Shown piece by piece: positions 1-12,180 of a stretch of DNA of 64,000 nt (its first letter is position 1; every line of letters begins with the position of its first letter). The stretch lies in the NCBI RefSeq assembly GCF_900324465.2, contig NC_046610.1, positions 6,884,484-6,948,483 of the forward strand, read 5' to 3'. A program made the position numbers and the translations under genes. This DNA comes from Anabas testudineus. Lineage: Eukaryota; Chordata; Actinopteri; Anabantiformes; Anabantidae. Under the pieces are notes generated by a model. That model was not told the origin of the DNA. It saw only the letters and a list, made by a program, of their open reading frames with translations, and did no database searches.

Positions 1-877
1 AAAGACAAAAAAATTCAACTTAGTGGCGTAAACGATGCAGCTGGTTAAAAAGTCATTTTCCTTTGAGAACAGGTTCATTGTTTTACTTCAGACATCATTT
101 TCTTGGGATGTTATTTAAATCAGGCTTCCTCATTGAAACAGGGGTACCGTCCAGTTTCTTGGCTATTTCAGTGCCACTGCTGATATTGTTAACTGAACAC
201 TGTATGAGATGTGCAGGATTAAAAGATATTAATACTATGGGCTTTTATTTTGTGATTGGTCCATAATTAATATCAAGTATACAGGACTGCTGTTGTATTT
301 ATCCCATTAGCCAAATAAGCAACACATTACGTCCCCTAATTAAGACATAATTAACAAATTATTACCAGAAAAGATACTAAATTTTTTGATTAACATAATT
401 GGAATCGTGGCCACTATTGGCTTTTGTACAGAACAATAAACTACAAGAAGAGAAATTAGCTCCAACCACATTTCAAATTAATGTTTGCTCACACTTCAGC
501 CACAACTAGAAACTCAACTTTGCACTGCAGCTTTAAATAGAGGAGCTAATTTTACATTTCTACGGACATTACAAAGTGATATGTATCATGCAGACAGTGG
601 TGCAGCTGAAATGTCGTTTTGCCCTGACGTTTTATACCGTATACACTCAGACTACATCTAAATCTCTTACAGTATGTGTCATGTGTGGTCTTTAAATCAT
701 ACCATTTTCATATTGTGTGCAAAAAAAACATTGCAGATTAAATATTCTCAAGCTACTTTTGTGTTATTCATAATAACAGGAACTGTTATTTAAATAATAG
801 TACAATAATAGTACATTCTTTTCCTTTAACACAACAGCTTCTTGATACAGCCACAGACATTGGGTCCACACATGTGT
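1..877. other. AT-rich 3' flank of socs1, no gene seen
   Basis: No ORF here resembles a known protein. Because socs1 runs on the minus strand and stops at 878-880, this stretch should hold its 3' UTR. A possible minus-strand AATAAA polyadenylation signal (TTTATT on +) lies near 244-249, which would give a 3' UTR of roughly 630 nt. That assignment is inference. Confidence 0.35.
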
Positions 878-3257
878 CTATATGCTGTAAGGGTACGCGT
901 GAACATAGTCTTTGATTTGAGTGCTGAGTCTAGGTAAGGAGCTTATAGTTTCGGCTCCACCGGTGCGTACAAGAGCCCTCCTGCACATCTGCTTCAGCCG
1001 CTCTGGACGCTGCTTGCGATAGGGCACCGTCAGCTTACAGGACGAGCCGGTGTAATAAGTGAGCAGGTCAAAAAGTGAAGTAAAAGTCCTTTGGCTGCCA
1101 TGCAGGCTGAAGAGCAGGTTGTTCAAATGAACACGAACACTAGTTGGGCCGTCGTCACTTTGGTAACTCAGAGTAAAGAAAACATCTGGCTGACCGCTGT
1201 CTCTGCAACAACACAACACCAAACAGTCACCATGTGCACGCTTGATGTTGTTTATTGTGGTATAGTGTTTCTTCCTGAATCACTCCTTCCTAACTCCCTC
1301 ACTCTGAATTTAAGTGTTCAACAACAAAGTTTTGAATTACCTGATGAGGAAAGTGCCCAGTGTCGCACGTGTGAGTATTTCGTGAGCCTCCTCCATCATC
1401 ATTGGGCCCCAGTAGTAACCGCTGTGTTGGAGCTGCTGGTAGGTGTTTTTCACCAGTTTATACTCAGCCTCGCTCGTGAATGGACGGAGGTGTGTGGGTA
1501 AGCAGTCGGCTTCAGCTCCAGTCAATGGCTGCAGCACAAAAGGTGTCAGAGATAGTCAGTGGGTGCGCACGGACAACACAGGGTCAACAGTGTGTGGTGT
1601 GTTCTTACTGCAAACACATGTTCACTGAGTAGGACACAAAGTGCACGTGTATTATAAACTCCTGTTTGCTGTCGTTGGTCTTCGGTAAACTACAGCTACG
1701 ATTATCATTCACAACATTAACAACGTCTACACTGCATTTCTGATCCACGTGATGTTCTAACATCTACATAATCTATATAATGTTATGAAACCAAATCTAA
1801 ACCCTTGAATCTATCTCTCATTCATGGTCTACACACAATGTGAAGGGCATCTTTTATTTTGTAAATTGTATAAACCATAAATGTTAAAAATAATTTATTT
1901 AATTAACATTAACAGTTATGAAGTTTTATTTTAATTCTGCCTTTTAAAAAATGTGATTAGATGTGATTTGTCTACAGATGACAATAAACAACAACTATTA
2001 TTAACTAATTATATAAATATTAATTAATTATATTAACATTAATATTAATCACTTGTAAGTCACTTTGGATAAAAGCGTCTGCCAAATGACTAAATTTAAT
2101 TATTATTATTATTATTATTATTTTCCTACCCACCTATAATCAACTAAATCTTAGAAACTGAACCTGTTCCTTTCATTTCCACAGTCACTTTTCCAAACTT
2201 GCTGCTTCATCATCCATTGCAACACTGATTTCTGTTTCACTTTATGAAGACGCTGCTGTCAGATTAATCAGGAAAACTTTGACTTTCCTTTTCCAACATT
2301 CAAAGTCAAAGTTTTAACCTTTGATTTTCCGAATAATGATATCTACAGAGAGTTTACCAATGTGTGAGAACGTTTAATTGTTTTTCTCTGGGGGATTTAC
2401 AGCAGACTTTGATAGTGATGTTCACATCATATATTTATCAAGTACAAGTACGTCATGTCCTTCTCATAAAAGTACATTAAAAAAAAAAAAACACTTTCCG
2501 TGTACTGTTGTTGTCTTTGGCTGGAACAAAAACCCACATATGTTCATCACAAACCAACAGAAATGTCCTTAATGTCACTCACAGAATGAATAATCTCATA
2601 ACCATGTTTAGAAGTGTTGTCTAATTAGAACAGATGTAACCCATCATGGAAAATACATGTATTCAAGAACTGGGCAGCGCTGTTGTACTTTACTGAAGTA
2701 TTCCACAGCTTTAACACCAAGTTGTTAGTACAAAACAGACTAATATAGTAATAATTAGCAGCAGCAGTATTTAAAGTTTTTTTTTTTTTAATTAGCCTGA
2801 TCTTTGCCTGCTGCAGCATCAAAGTAATTTCAGTACACTTTAGTAATTCTACTCTCTGTAACATGTTGTTCTGATTTGGTCATTCTACATAAACAGGTAC
2901 TTTTGGTATGTTAAATATACTTTGGTGCTAATATTTAGGTACTTTTCCTCACACTACTTTCAACTGTTGTATTGTTTGAATTCTGACTTCACGTCACTGC
3001 AGCCATCGGTTTAAAAATCAGTAATAAAACCACAAACTGTGATTCCCTGTGAGTTTCCTTTAGTTACTAACCTGCTGCCAAGTTTCAGGTTCTTCCTTGA
3101 AGTTGAGTTTGTGCCAGTGCAGTAAGTCTAGCTGCCTCTCGGTCGGCTCTTGGCTCTCTGCAGGTTGTCCAGCGGGTTGACTTTGGCTCTGTGTTTCAGC
3201 TGCGTGGTTCTGTTTTTGGCTCTGTACTACTGTTCTTTGAAGGTTGTCTCTGACCAT
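878..3257 (-). CDS. socs1: Suppressor of cytokine signalling 1 (socs1-like), three coding exons
   Basis: Coding exons on the minus strand are 3257-3072 (62 codons), 1528-1341 and 1202-878. They join in phase to 699 nt, 232 aa; mammalian SOCS1 is about 211 aa. Splice sites seen are CAGCAG|gttag, tgctgcag|CCATTG, CATCAG|gtaatt and ttgcag|AGACAG. The start was chosen as MVRDNLQRT because it aligns with the mammalian MVAHNQ start and sits in AGGATGG; an in-frame ATG lies 9 nt upstream. Residues 74-79 (THLRPF) match the kinase-inhibitory region (human THFRTF) that blocks JAKs. The SH2 domain follows, with GYYWGP and the phosphotyrosine-binding arginine in GTFLIRDS (R125). A SOCS box (LKQMCRRALV through the C-terminal YPYSI) should recruit Elongin B/C-Cullin5. 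The role is cytosolic negative feedback on cytokine JAK/STAT signalling. Family assignment is firm; the a/b paralogue is undetermined. Confidence 0.88.
2050..2122 (+). repeat. SINE/LINE-type 3' tail with (ATT)n
   Basis: The stretch from about 2053 (CTTGTAAGTCACTTTGGAT and following, to CCAAATGACT) is a 3' tail very common in teleost interspersed repeats. An ATT microsatellite (about 2098-2122) follows. No tRNA-like head is visible, so this is a 5'-truncated copy in socs1 intron 2. The exact family is not determined. Confidence 0.55.
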
Positions 3258-3258
3258 C

Positions 3259-3330
3259 CTACACATGAGAATCCTCTTCTTGATTGCCTGTTGCACCAGT
3301 TCCTCGACTTTTGTCCGGCATATCCTCCAT
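3259..3330 (-). promoter_or_regulatory. socs1 upstream ORF 2 (23 codons), ending one base before the main ATG
   Basis: An ATG at 3330 (GGATGG context) opens a 23-codon frame whose TAG stop occupies 3261-3259. The main ATG begins at 3257, so the order is TAG-G-ATG. This spacing would make initiation at socs1 depend on leaky scanning or very local reinitiation. The sequence arrangement is observed; the translational effect is inferred from what is known of mammalian SOCS1. Confidence 0.5.
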
Positions 3331-3351
3331 CCTTTCCTCCTTTCCTGTTGG

Positions 3352-3384
3352 TCATCTGCTGCTCGGTCCTCTTTGAGACTCCAT
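3352..3384 (-). promoter_or_regulatory. socs1 upstream ORF 1 (10 codons)
   Basis: In the predicted socs1 leader, an ATG at 3384 opens a 10-codon frame (MESQRGPSSR) ending in TGA. Mammalian SOCS1 is known to be held down by upstream AUGs in its 5' leader, so a similar role is plausible here. Confidence 0.5.
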
Positions 3385-4705
3385 GTTGAATCGACAGCAG
3401 CGTGAGATTTTTAATTCAGATGAGTCAACATCACCAAAAGCCACTGGAAGAGAGCAGAGGCTGAAGCTGCTAATGTGTTCCTGAGGAGATGTCGCTGAAA
3501 AATCAGGTGAATGAGCTGAAAGGTAAACACAGGTGATCACAGTCAAAATCTTTACAGACATCATCCGCAAGAAATCTAAATCAACGGGAGATTATAAAGA
3601 GATCCCCCCCAAAAAAATGAAATCTGCCTGTTAATTGAGCTCTAGTCAAAGCGCTTTGTGGATGATTTTACAACGAAGCTGCAGAATAAACAGTAATTGT
3701 AAGATCTGCTCACACTGTTACTGTGTGTTTAAAGATATTTGAATGGATATCACTGAGGCAGAATGTGTACTTAGTCGTGCTATTATGGAAAAAGGGCGTG
3801 CTGAGTTTGTTTTCATGACTTTGTTTTCTGGTTCTTGACAAATGTAAGTTAAATAATAGCTCTCATTTTTGCTCTGTTTTTAGTCTGTACTAAATAAATA
3901 TCTGGCTCCTAACTTATCATTAAATGTCTTGTTTTGTTTGACCTAAAATCTTAAACTCAAGTCAATTTATTGTAACATAAATAAGACAAGCAGCAAAGCA
4001 GCCCACATATTTCAGAAGGATTGAATTATTGGAACGTTTGACGAGTGCATGGTTTATCTTTAGGCGTTAATTAGGTTTGTCAAAATATTTGCATTGCAAA
4101 TACATTTTTTCTTTTTGTCTGTTGTGCCGCTACAATAAACCAACATACACTAACCTCTGAAAAGCTGCATGAAGCTGCTGCAGCTGATGCCTTTTCACAC
4201 TGTCTGTTGATTGTTTTTATAGAAATGTGAATTGTAGCTGCTGTAACATTACTACAAATTGTTGCAACACATTTAGCCAGCATGTGTGTGTGTGTGTCAG
4301 GTGTAGAATTAAGGTCATGTGACTGACAATAAACCACTTTGTGCATCATCAATCACTGGGAAGGGCGGATGTAACAGATAATGACAAAAGAACACTTTCA
4401 CTTTCTCAGTCAAGCGAGACTTAAAAATATCCCAACATCTCCAGCTGCACAGTCTGTCGTTTAAATAAATAACATTTAAATGCTTAAAATCAAGTATTAC
4501 ACTTAAGTTAAAGTGTGATACAGTTTTGTTTAAATTAGAAACAGATATTTTTATATGCAACAGATTACCTACATTAGAATATTTTAAATGCAAACCCAGC
4601 TCACAGTGCACAAACTTTATTCTTACTTCCTCTCTTTCCTCTTTATATTCACAGTCTCTTTAATTTCCACTTTTTAGTTTATCTTTGGCTGAAACAGAGA
4701 AGCGT

Positions 4706-4733
4706 TGACGTCAGTGTTACACCGAGACGTCAC
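4706..4733. promoter_or_regulatory. Paired CRE motifs in socs1 intron 1
   Basis: A perfect palindromic CRE (TGACGTCA, 4706-4713) is followed 20 bases later by a second copy of the core (GACGTCAC, 4726-4733). CREB/ATF factors bind such sites. Two close copies in an AT-rich intron look more than random, but function is inferred. Confidence 0.35.
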
Positions 4734-5629
4734 GTTGAGCACTTTGACAGACAAATCAGATCCCAGTCTGTGTCGTGGCTCTCAGTGTTTTCTCAGCTCC
4801 AGTATCGTACAGTGCATGTTGCCCGTGCTGCACTGTAAAATGTTCTCCTTTATATTTTTCTTATTCTTCCTAGCAGAACTATTGCACTAGATTTGAACTG
4901 AAACAATGACGATGAGGTTTAGCTTTCAGTATAAAGGTTTACACACCCACTGTATGTAGGATGAACACAGTTGAACCCTTTTTTTTAAACAGCCACCTCA
5001 GTTTTAGAGCAGTGGAGAGGGTAGTGACTCCTCTACTAATGACCCTAAACTGGATTTACACACACTAAAATTAAAGCTTAAAGTATTTAGCCTCACTTTA
5101 ACCTTCTGTTCACTGCTCCACTTGAGATCCACTGTGTTGGGGTTCATATATAAAATACACACATGTCCTAAATGTGTGCAACAAGCTTCAAAAAGGAGAA
5201 ACATCACAGAAAAAAGTGATCTAAAACTGATCCTCCCTGATAATGGTTATTTTAATTTTTTAATGTTGGTCAACATATTAATAGATTATAAAATCTTTAT
5301 AAGGCATTTTTTAATCACACTTTAACACTTTAATCACACTGGGACTGCCACAGTTGTATTCCAAAATGATAGTTGACGTGTCCAGGTGAAGAATGTCATC
5401 CATCCTATAGTGGAGGATTCAAAATTAGTTCATCTGGTTTGTTTTAATGGTCTAATGTGGGTCCAGTTCAGACTGAATGCGCTATTTTTTTTTGGATTAT
5501 AATCTTGTACGTGTTGTGTGGCTGTGTGAAAGACTGACATCACTAGTGGGCGCACTGTTTGGCACCATAAAGCCCCCTCTAGGATAATTAATTACGCATT
5601 AATAACAGCGTTAAACAACGCGTACTTAC

Positions 5630-5722
5630 AGAGCAGTAATGAATGACTCTCAGAGACTTGAGGAGTCCGCAGCCGTCAGGAGTCGTCAGCTTCTTTTTTG
5701 CAGAAGGTCTCAGCTCACACTG
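5630..5722 (-). other. socs1: Predicted non-coding first exon of socs1
   Basis: On the minus strand a strong donor (CTCT|GTAAGTACG) ends a segment at 5630, and just upstream of the segment lies an interferon-response motif. Mammalian SOCS1 also starts with a non-coding exon. The 5' edge (about 5722) is only an estimate because no TSS can be read. The intron from here to the acceptor at 3444 would be about 2.2 kb. Confidence 0.4.
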
Positions 5723-5735
5723 ACGAGCAGAAACA

Positions 5736-5745
5736 TTTCACTTTC
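5736..5745 (-). promoter_or_regulatory. ISRE/IRF element in the socs1 promoter
   Basis: The minus strand reads AAACCGAAAGTGAAA, containing the IRF consensus GAAANNGAAA (TTTCACTTTC on +). IRF1-bound GAAA repeats in the SOCS1 promoter are established in mammals. The position just upstream of the predicted first exon supports a conserved interferon-feedback element. Confidence 0.55.
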
Positions 5746-5862
5746 GGTTTAACTTGACGCGCGGAGGTGGAGCCAGCTCCAAACCGCTGGTTGATATCGT
5801 CGTCGGTAACATGGTACATGACAGTCAGAGGGTTCATTTACCGGAGCGCGATCGCCAAGTCA

Positions 5863-5888
5863 TACACACACACACACACACACACACA

Positions 5889-5928
<40 letters not shown>

Positions 5929-5936
5929 CACACACA
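5863..5936. repeat. (CA)n microsatellite
   Basis: About 74 bp of CA dinucleotides with two single-base interruptions, 5' of the predicted socs1 promoter. It creates spurious His-Thr and Cys-Val reading frames on the two strands. Confidence 0.95.
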
Positions 5937-5939
5937 TAG

Positions 5940-8900
5940 ACCCACAGACACACCACATACATGCAGAGCTCAGGTGTTCCCAGCTGTAGCCAACTTTCGC
6001 TTTCACTTCGCTCCTCCACAGATTCCCTTAAATCACGTGATGTGCAAAGAAGTGTGTGTGCATTTCTGTGTGCTTGTGTCTATTAGAGTGTGTACATGCC
6101 ACTTCTATTCCTTTATTTGTGCATTTTAACGCTCTCCAGGCTTGAACGGTGCACAAACCGCGACATGGTTGCATGCAGAATTTAAATATTTGTGTGCACT
6201 GACTTTTGGATGTTTGCAAGTTTTAGTTCATTGATGAATGTTTTTGTTCAAAATAAATGTCTGAGCGTGAACAAAAGTGCAGAAAACACACACATACACA
6301 AACACACAGTCTTTGAATCTGTGTGGGGAGCATTTTTCTTGCATGTTTTTCTGATTTAAGAGTTTTGGTTTGGTTTATTTTTGAGCCTATGTGAATCAGA
6401 GGACCACAGGTCACACGCACACTGAGTTATCAGTTTATCCAGCAGGCCAAGATAAGACTACAGGCGTCTAACTGTGTCACAGTAAATGACACACACAGCA
6501 GCATAAACTCTTCAATTTCCCATTGTAGGACACACAGTTGAGCTTATCTACATCGTTCAAAACGATCACACATTGAATCAAACACAAACTCGACATTATT
6601 AATGTCGTGACAAAGGATTTTCTGCAGGACTGTTGTATTAGACTGATTTACTGTGACCTCAGTGCATCTCATAAACTGACATTTGAGTGCTTGAGCAAAA
6701 TATAACACAAAAACAGGCAAGACTTATTTCCATTACAGCTCCCGACGTAACACTGGTGTAGATCACAGGATTTGTTTTGTCAAAGCTAAATTGTTCATTT
6801 TCTATGTCTTAGTTTTTATTGTATAGTGTTTTTGACTACTTTTACTTCACTAACATCTTAACTATAGTATTTATGCCTCTGTGCTAGTGACAACCGGGTC
6901 TGGAAGCATCAGACAGTATTTCTGGATTTAACTGAACATCTTCTAAATGCGATATCTTAGAAATGCATTGAGGACATTTCTTCAAAATTGGCACATTTGT
7001 CAACTTGGACTCAAGGATGAACTGGTCAGATTTTGGTGGTAAAAGGTCAAAGATCAAGGTTGTAGGGTTAGGGTTAGGGTTAGTGTGACCTCTCAAGAAT
7101 TCCTGCAGGTGATTTCATTACATCTCACACAAACATTTACTTGGACTCAGAGATGAATAATGATCACATGATTACAAGTCTGGAGAGACGTGCATGCAAA
7201 CAGCAACTTGGCTGGTTGGCAGAGACGTATAACCACAGGGTGGTAATTCTAGTTTGTAACTTAATTCTGTTTGTTTGTCTACTTTTATTCAACAAGTACT
7301 GTTGTGTTTTTCATGTTTGTCTAGTTGTAAATCGTGATGTCACCATCTTGGTCACATTGCCTCTGAAAAAGAGGGTGAGCGACCTTGAAGGGATTTCAAT
7401 TTGATAAATAAAATGTACAAAGATGTTTGCATGCAAGATTTTGATGTAAGAATCATATAAACACATTTTGGGTAAGATATTTATCAATTTAATATGCATA
7501 AGGCTGTAATGGTGCTGCAACAAAGTCATAAAGTATTACATGAAAGACAATGAATTGAGCATAGTCTTCAAACTCATTGAATAACTGTTGGATTCAACAA
7601 ACTTTTAAGACTTAAAAACATTATTTATTGCTGTTATTTTGCAACCTGTTCAATAGTTGGTCGTCTCAAGTCGCGATACAGTCTCAAAAAATCTTTATCG
7701 TTGATCTAATTCTCCAAAAACCTCAAACTGTGGACACTATGATATATGGGTAATAAAACATTACCAGTGTCATTTCTCATAACATCACAGAATAAATATC
7801 AGACGTTTTATTTCAGCCCTCAGTTGTCACATTCAGAGGTAGCGTCACATGATTTCATTCTTTCTTCCCAGCATATGTAAAGAATCATCCTCAGTGACAG
7901 TAAACATCACTCTTAGGATCTCTGAGACTGTGGAGCTGGATGTTTCTTTTCTTTCTCTTTTGTTTCTTCTGTGCAACAAGTATGCAGCTTTTGTTACGAC
8001 CAAGATGCCATAAGTTAGCCAAGAGATGAACGTTTGATCACTAATGTTCATATGTCACAGGGTGTTTAGACGTGGATTGAGTACATTTCTGCGTCCATGC
8101 AGAGTGTACCTATTAAAGTCTTTCCTTCAACCACTCAGTTCCACAGAAGTTGGGGCCTCGATGCCAAATAGCTGCTTCTGAAACACACAAAACACACAAA
8201 ACACACACACACACACACAGAAAGTTGAAGCACCACAGTCATACTTCTTCATATATGTGCCCATATTTTCCGTGACATGTTGACCATTTTTCAGGATGTG
8301 ACAGATAAAGCAATTAAGTGAGTTTAATAAAGTCAATAAAATAGAAATTACACGTGAAGTAAAAAACAATAAACCACAAAAACAAATATGACAGTGAACC
8401 CTCCACCCTGCTCATTTCAAATACTCTGAGAGTTATGCAAAACATTGTTTCCCGTCAAAATGAATGTGAAACCATCACATTAAATTACAGGAACAACTTG
8501 ATTCTCATGAGTGTCAGTAGTTTTTCAGTTAAGATGTGAAAATACTTCAGAGAATCACTAAATACATCATTTATTTGAAAAGACTGTAACGAGAAATTGA
8601 GCGTTTTTTTTCCACCGTTACAGAGAAACAGGACAAATACTTCTGCATTCAGAGTCGGCTGACTGGAACGACAAAGTAGTTTATGGCCATGAAAGTCACA
8701 TTCAGCACATCTTTTAAGTTAAATTAAATTGGATTAATCATCAGAGGAATGTCCAGCTGAGCAAAACGTACTGCTCTGTCATGTGTTAGACACTCTCCAT
8801 TCATTCTCCACAACTTGTGAGAGAGAAGCTTATCACTGTTATTTAGTTTACTATGTTTTGAAAGCACATTCCTTTTATTAATCTAAATGAGACCAGGGTG

Positions 8901-11900
8901 TGGAAGCAACTGTTGTGGAAATACAGTCTGTTAGAGAGCTGCAGGTTATCAGAAGACTCACATGTTTAAATTAATGCAACATGAAGCAAACAACACAGAA
9001 AAAAAGCTGCTTTCCTACCTGATAAACAGGGTAGAGGATAATCAGACACCTTTAACCACCGTTGTTTTCTCAAGCACACTGCTGTAAACTAGACACAGGA
9101 AGTTTATCTTAAACTTTCTTCCCATACAGTCTGTTTCCTCTCATTCTTCTACTACTTACAGAGCAGGGGCACGAAGCATTCACTCTGACCTAACCATTAA
9201 CAAACCAATGCATGATTTATCTGATGACAACTTCATTATTGATGCAAGAATTAACTCTTGACAGGATGGACCCTGTAAATGTAAAGTAAAAACCACTAAC
9301 ACTGGAAACCAGCCAGCTTGTCTCTGCATAGCTAGATAAAAATCTACAGACTAACACCTCAACCAGCATTATATGTTGGTCGATTGATGCAGAAATGATA
9401 AGTTGTGGCTTCAAAGTAGAGGTGTTTGAACAGTAAATATGAAGTTGCAGCCAAGCGATGGTTAGCTAAGCTTAAAGCATAAAGACTGTAATTGGGGCAA
9501 CAGCTAGCGTAGCTTTATCCAAAAGCAGGGAATCTGCAGAAAAGTGTGTAAAGTCAACAGTGTGGTTTTGCAGGTTCCACACTGGCCTATTTTTAGCTGC
9601 TTAGCGTATTTACACCTTCTTCCAGTATTTGTGCTATGCTCGCTACGTCCTACTTGTTGCATGGATCAATTGTTTCATCTCATTTCTAAAAAATGTTGTC
9701 ATATTTTTTTAAAAGAGCTGTTTGTGCTACATGGCAGTAAAAATGGCTGACATCACTTCCAATGTGTTATGTATGTGATGCGTGGTTGTACATGCACTGA
9801 GTCAAATTAAAGCTTCCTCGCATTCATCTAGTTTACAGCGCACGAGGGGGAAAATGCAGAATATAAGGATTCACGTGAAGAGGGAAATGATTTACATTTG
9901 GAGCATTAGACATTTATGAAGTGTGCTGGGGGCAAGGAGAGACAGAGCAGCACCAGAGTGCGGACAAGGCTGCTTCCTCTGTTAAACTGATTCCTATAAA
10001 AATGAGCAAAAAGAGTTTGTTTTTGTATGCAGCCTAATAGAGAGCACAGTGGACTGGTAGATGGTGGTAAATCATTTACATACAACAGCTGTGTTCTGTT
10101 TTTTTCCTAAATTCTGTTTAGATTTTCATTAAAAACAGTTTCATTATAAATCAATGTTCCTCTTTGGCAGAGAAAGTGAACCTGGGACATGAAAGTGGCT
10201 GTAGAGGAGCAGCCCTGCAGCTGGTTTTCCTCAAAGACACTTCTTTGCACTGTTTAGACAATCACATAGAATTTGATATTAATGCTGGTGATTTTCAGAT
10301 TGCACAGTATGTGGCGGCTTGGATTGGAAAATTCAAACCAATGCTTCATTACACCTGGGTCTGGATCTCTGCATGCACAAATATTTTGAATATTCTCAAT
10401 TTCTAATGGTGCATACTCAGGCCAGGGTCGACAAACATGATTCATTTGAATGGAGACATCGAGACGTAGCCGCAGCTCGAAGAGATTCCAGATTTGTACA
10501 ATCCTGTCTGAGCCTTACAAACCACAAGGATGTGTTTTGGTGACTCATAGTTTTACACAAACACACACACACACACACGCACTGGACTTCCTCTAATATA
10601 CTTTGATAATATTTAATTGCTGTTTATAAAACATACCCCCAGCAACACAAGCGGTGGTGTTGTTTTAATTCAACTGTGTGAGTGCACTTATTTACTTAAC
10701 TTTGATAAATTGTGTTGATGTCATGTGCATTTTATTTTTTACAGTAGATAAATAACAAATACACCAACCTCCATATACAGTATGTTGTATCATTACCATG
10801 TGCAGATTATGGAACAGGAGCACAGGTCCCAAGAGGTCAGGTCAGATGGTCACTGAGTCAGAGCTCCTATATGAAGTGAATGCTACTAAAGTCATAGAGC
10901 ACAATTAAAATCTACAACATGAGCATAGAGAGAGGCAAAAACTCAGTTTAGAGGCAGTAAAAACACAAAACAGAGCTCAAAGAGACCTGATACTTTCCAG
11001 GTGGCTGGAAAATGATAAATAATGATAAAGGAAAAGAATCAGCTTTACTAGTAAGTAGTAAGTAAGAGCATTAGTAATTTGACTCCAGTGTTTAGTGGCT
11101 CTCAGTGTACTTGTTCAGGAAGTTAAACATGAACAAACAAATTACAAACCAACATATGACTAATATGTTTGAACAAGCAGCTTATAATGCTGAACTAAAT
11201 GATAATGTTGCTCAGTGTGAGTAAGTGTGTGAATAAGTGCTTGGCAGAAAAGTGATGCTGTACGCTCAGTTCGCAGTTTAAAAAAAACTAGTGTAGCCTG
11301 ATGCAACAGTACCGCAGTAAATCCTCCCTAAGTGACTGTGTTATTGTTCGGTTAACTGCATTTTGTTGAATTATATTAGGTGTTTTACTGGCATCTGTCA
11401 TCCCCCTGCGTAAAGGAATGATGCTAAATAATACAAACACCTCTCTGTGTAACACAGCAGCACAATCATCAGCCTCCAAATGTCTCTAAAGCTAAACATC
11501 ATCACCTGCAGGACTGTTGCAGCATGCTGCATTACCTTAACTATAGATTTACCTGTGAACTCATCACTGAGTATGTGCCAGGTTAGAGTTTGTTTCTGCT
11601 GCTCTCAAGTGGCCAAGATAGGAAATAACATCTTGCAGGTTTAAAATTTAAATTATACTGTAACACATGCATTGATGCCTTCAAACTAACTCATGTACTT
11701 AGATAATGTTAATCTTTTTTAGTTATTGTTATAAGTTGTTTTGTACATATGAATTTGCACATCTGTTTGCAAAATGCACAGATCAATTTACATACAGCAC
11801 ATAAGATTAATTATGATATGATGCAGCTTATACCCCAATTATATTTATTTTGTAACAGTTATTCTCTGAAACAGCGTATTTGTTTGATTCTGTTGCTTCA

Positions 11901-12111
11901 GCATTTATATCACCTCAGTTTATCTGATATGATTAATTGAAGTACAGGTTTTTTTTGTCTAAACAGTCAAAATAAATCACTATTAAACCATGTTTACACT
12001 GATGGCTTAACAAAAGGGGGACATGCAACTGTCTTCTAAAATACCCTACAGAAAAACTGTCTTTAATTGAGGCATGTTTGTTGTCACCTCACCCCTGCAG
12101 ACTGCTCTTAC
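5940..12111. other. Intergenic stretch, no confident gene
   Basis: Apart from scattered CA runs (8196-8219, 10559-10578), three tandem TTAGGG units at about 7067-7085 and an AGGTCA-rich repeat-like segment around 7020-7100, I see no recognisable exon. One phase-0 acceptor on the minus strand at about 8178 precedes a 16-codon open segment, and another near 11405 precedes a 38-codon one. Either could belong to the unknown gene starting near 12.18 kb, but neither resembles a known protein. Confidence 0.4.
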
Positions 12112-12180
12112 CTTCACCTCGTTCACCATATGACCAAATCCGGTGAGAGGAATCCGCGTTTTAACAGGAGACGTCGGCAT
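12112..12180 (-). CDS. Candidate first coding exon of an unrecognised gene
   Basis: On the minus strand an ATG at 12180 opens 23 codons (beginning MPTSPVKTRIPLTGF) that end exactly at a good donor, GTGAAG|gtaaga, in phase 0. About 145 bases upstream is a TATA-like box (TATAAATA), and behind it lie CCAAT and GC boxes. This promoter-exon-donor combination is why I list such a short segment. I do not recognise the product and could not place downstream exons with confidence; possible phase-0 acceptors are near 11405 and 8178. It may be a real gene, a non-coding RNA or chance. Confidence 0.3.

Larger units (their letters stand above)
3072..3443 (-). other. socs1: socs1 second exon: 5' UTR portion with uORFs plus first coding segment
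   Basis: A pyrimidine-rich acceptor (gctctcttccag|TGGC) sets the exon's upstream edge at 3443, and the donor at 3072 ends the first coding segment. About 186 nt of the exon are untranslated before the ATG at 3257. The exon border is inferred from splice-site quality, with no transcript evidence. Confidence 0.6.

Noticed and set aside
1091-1628. Plus-strand frames of 136 and 61 codons
   Set aside because: Antisense to the socs1 SH2 and SOCS-box exons.
5754-6129. Frames of 61-120 codons over the CA repeat near the socs1 promoter
   Set aside because: They are His-Thr or Cys-Val translations of the microsatellite.
7067-7085. TTAGGG x3, possible interstitial telomere repeat
   Set aside because: Only three units in an AT-rich repeat-like context; too short to mean a fusion or telomere site.
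10164-10543. Overlapping + and - frames of 60-80 codons that looked like exons
   Set aside because: No convincing splice pair and no recognisable protein similarity; the frames on both strands are of ordinary chance length.
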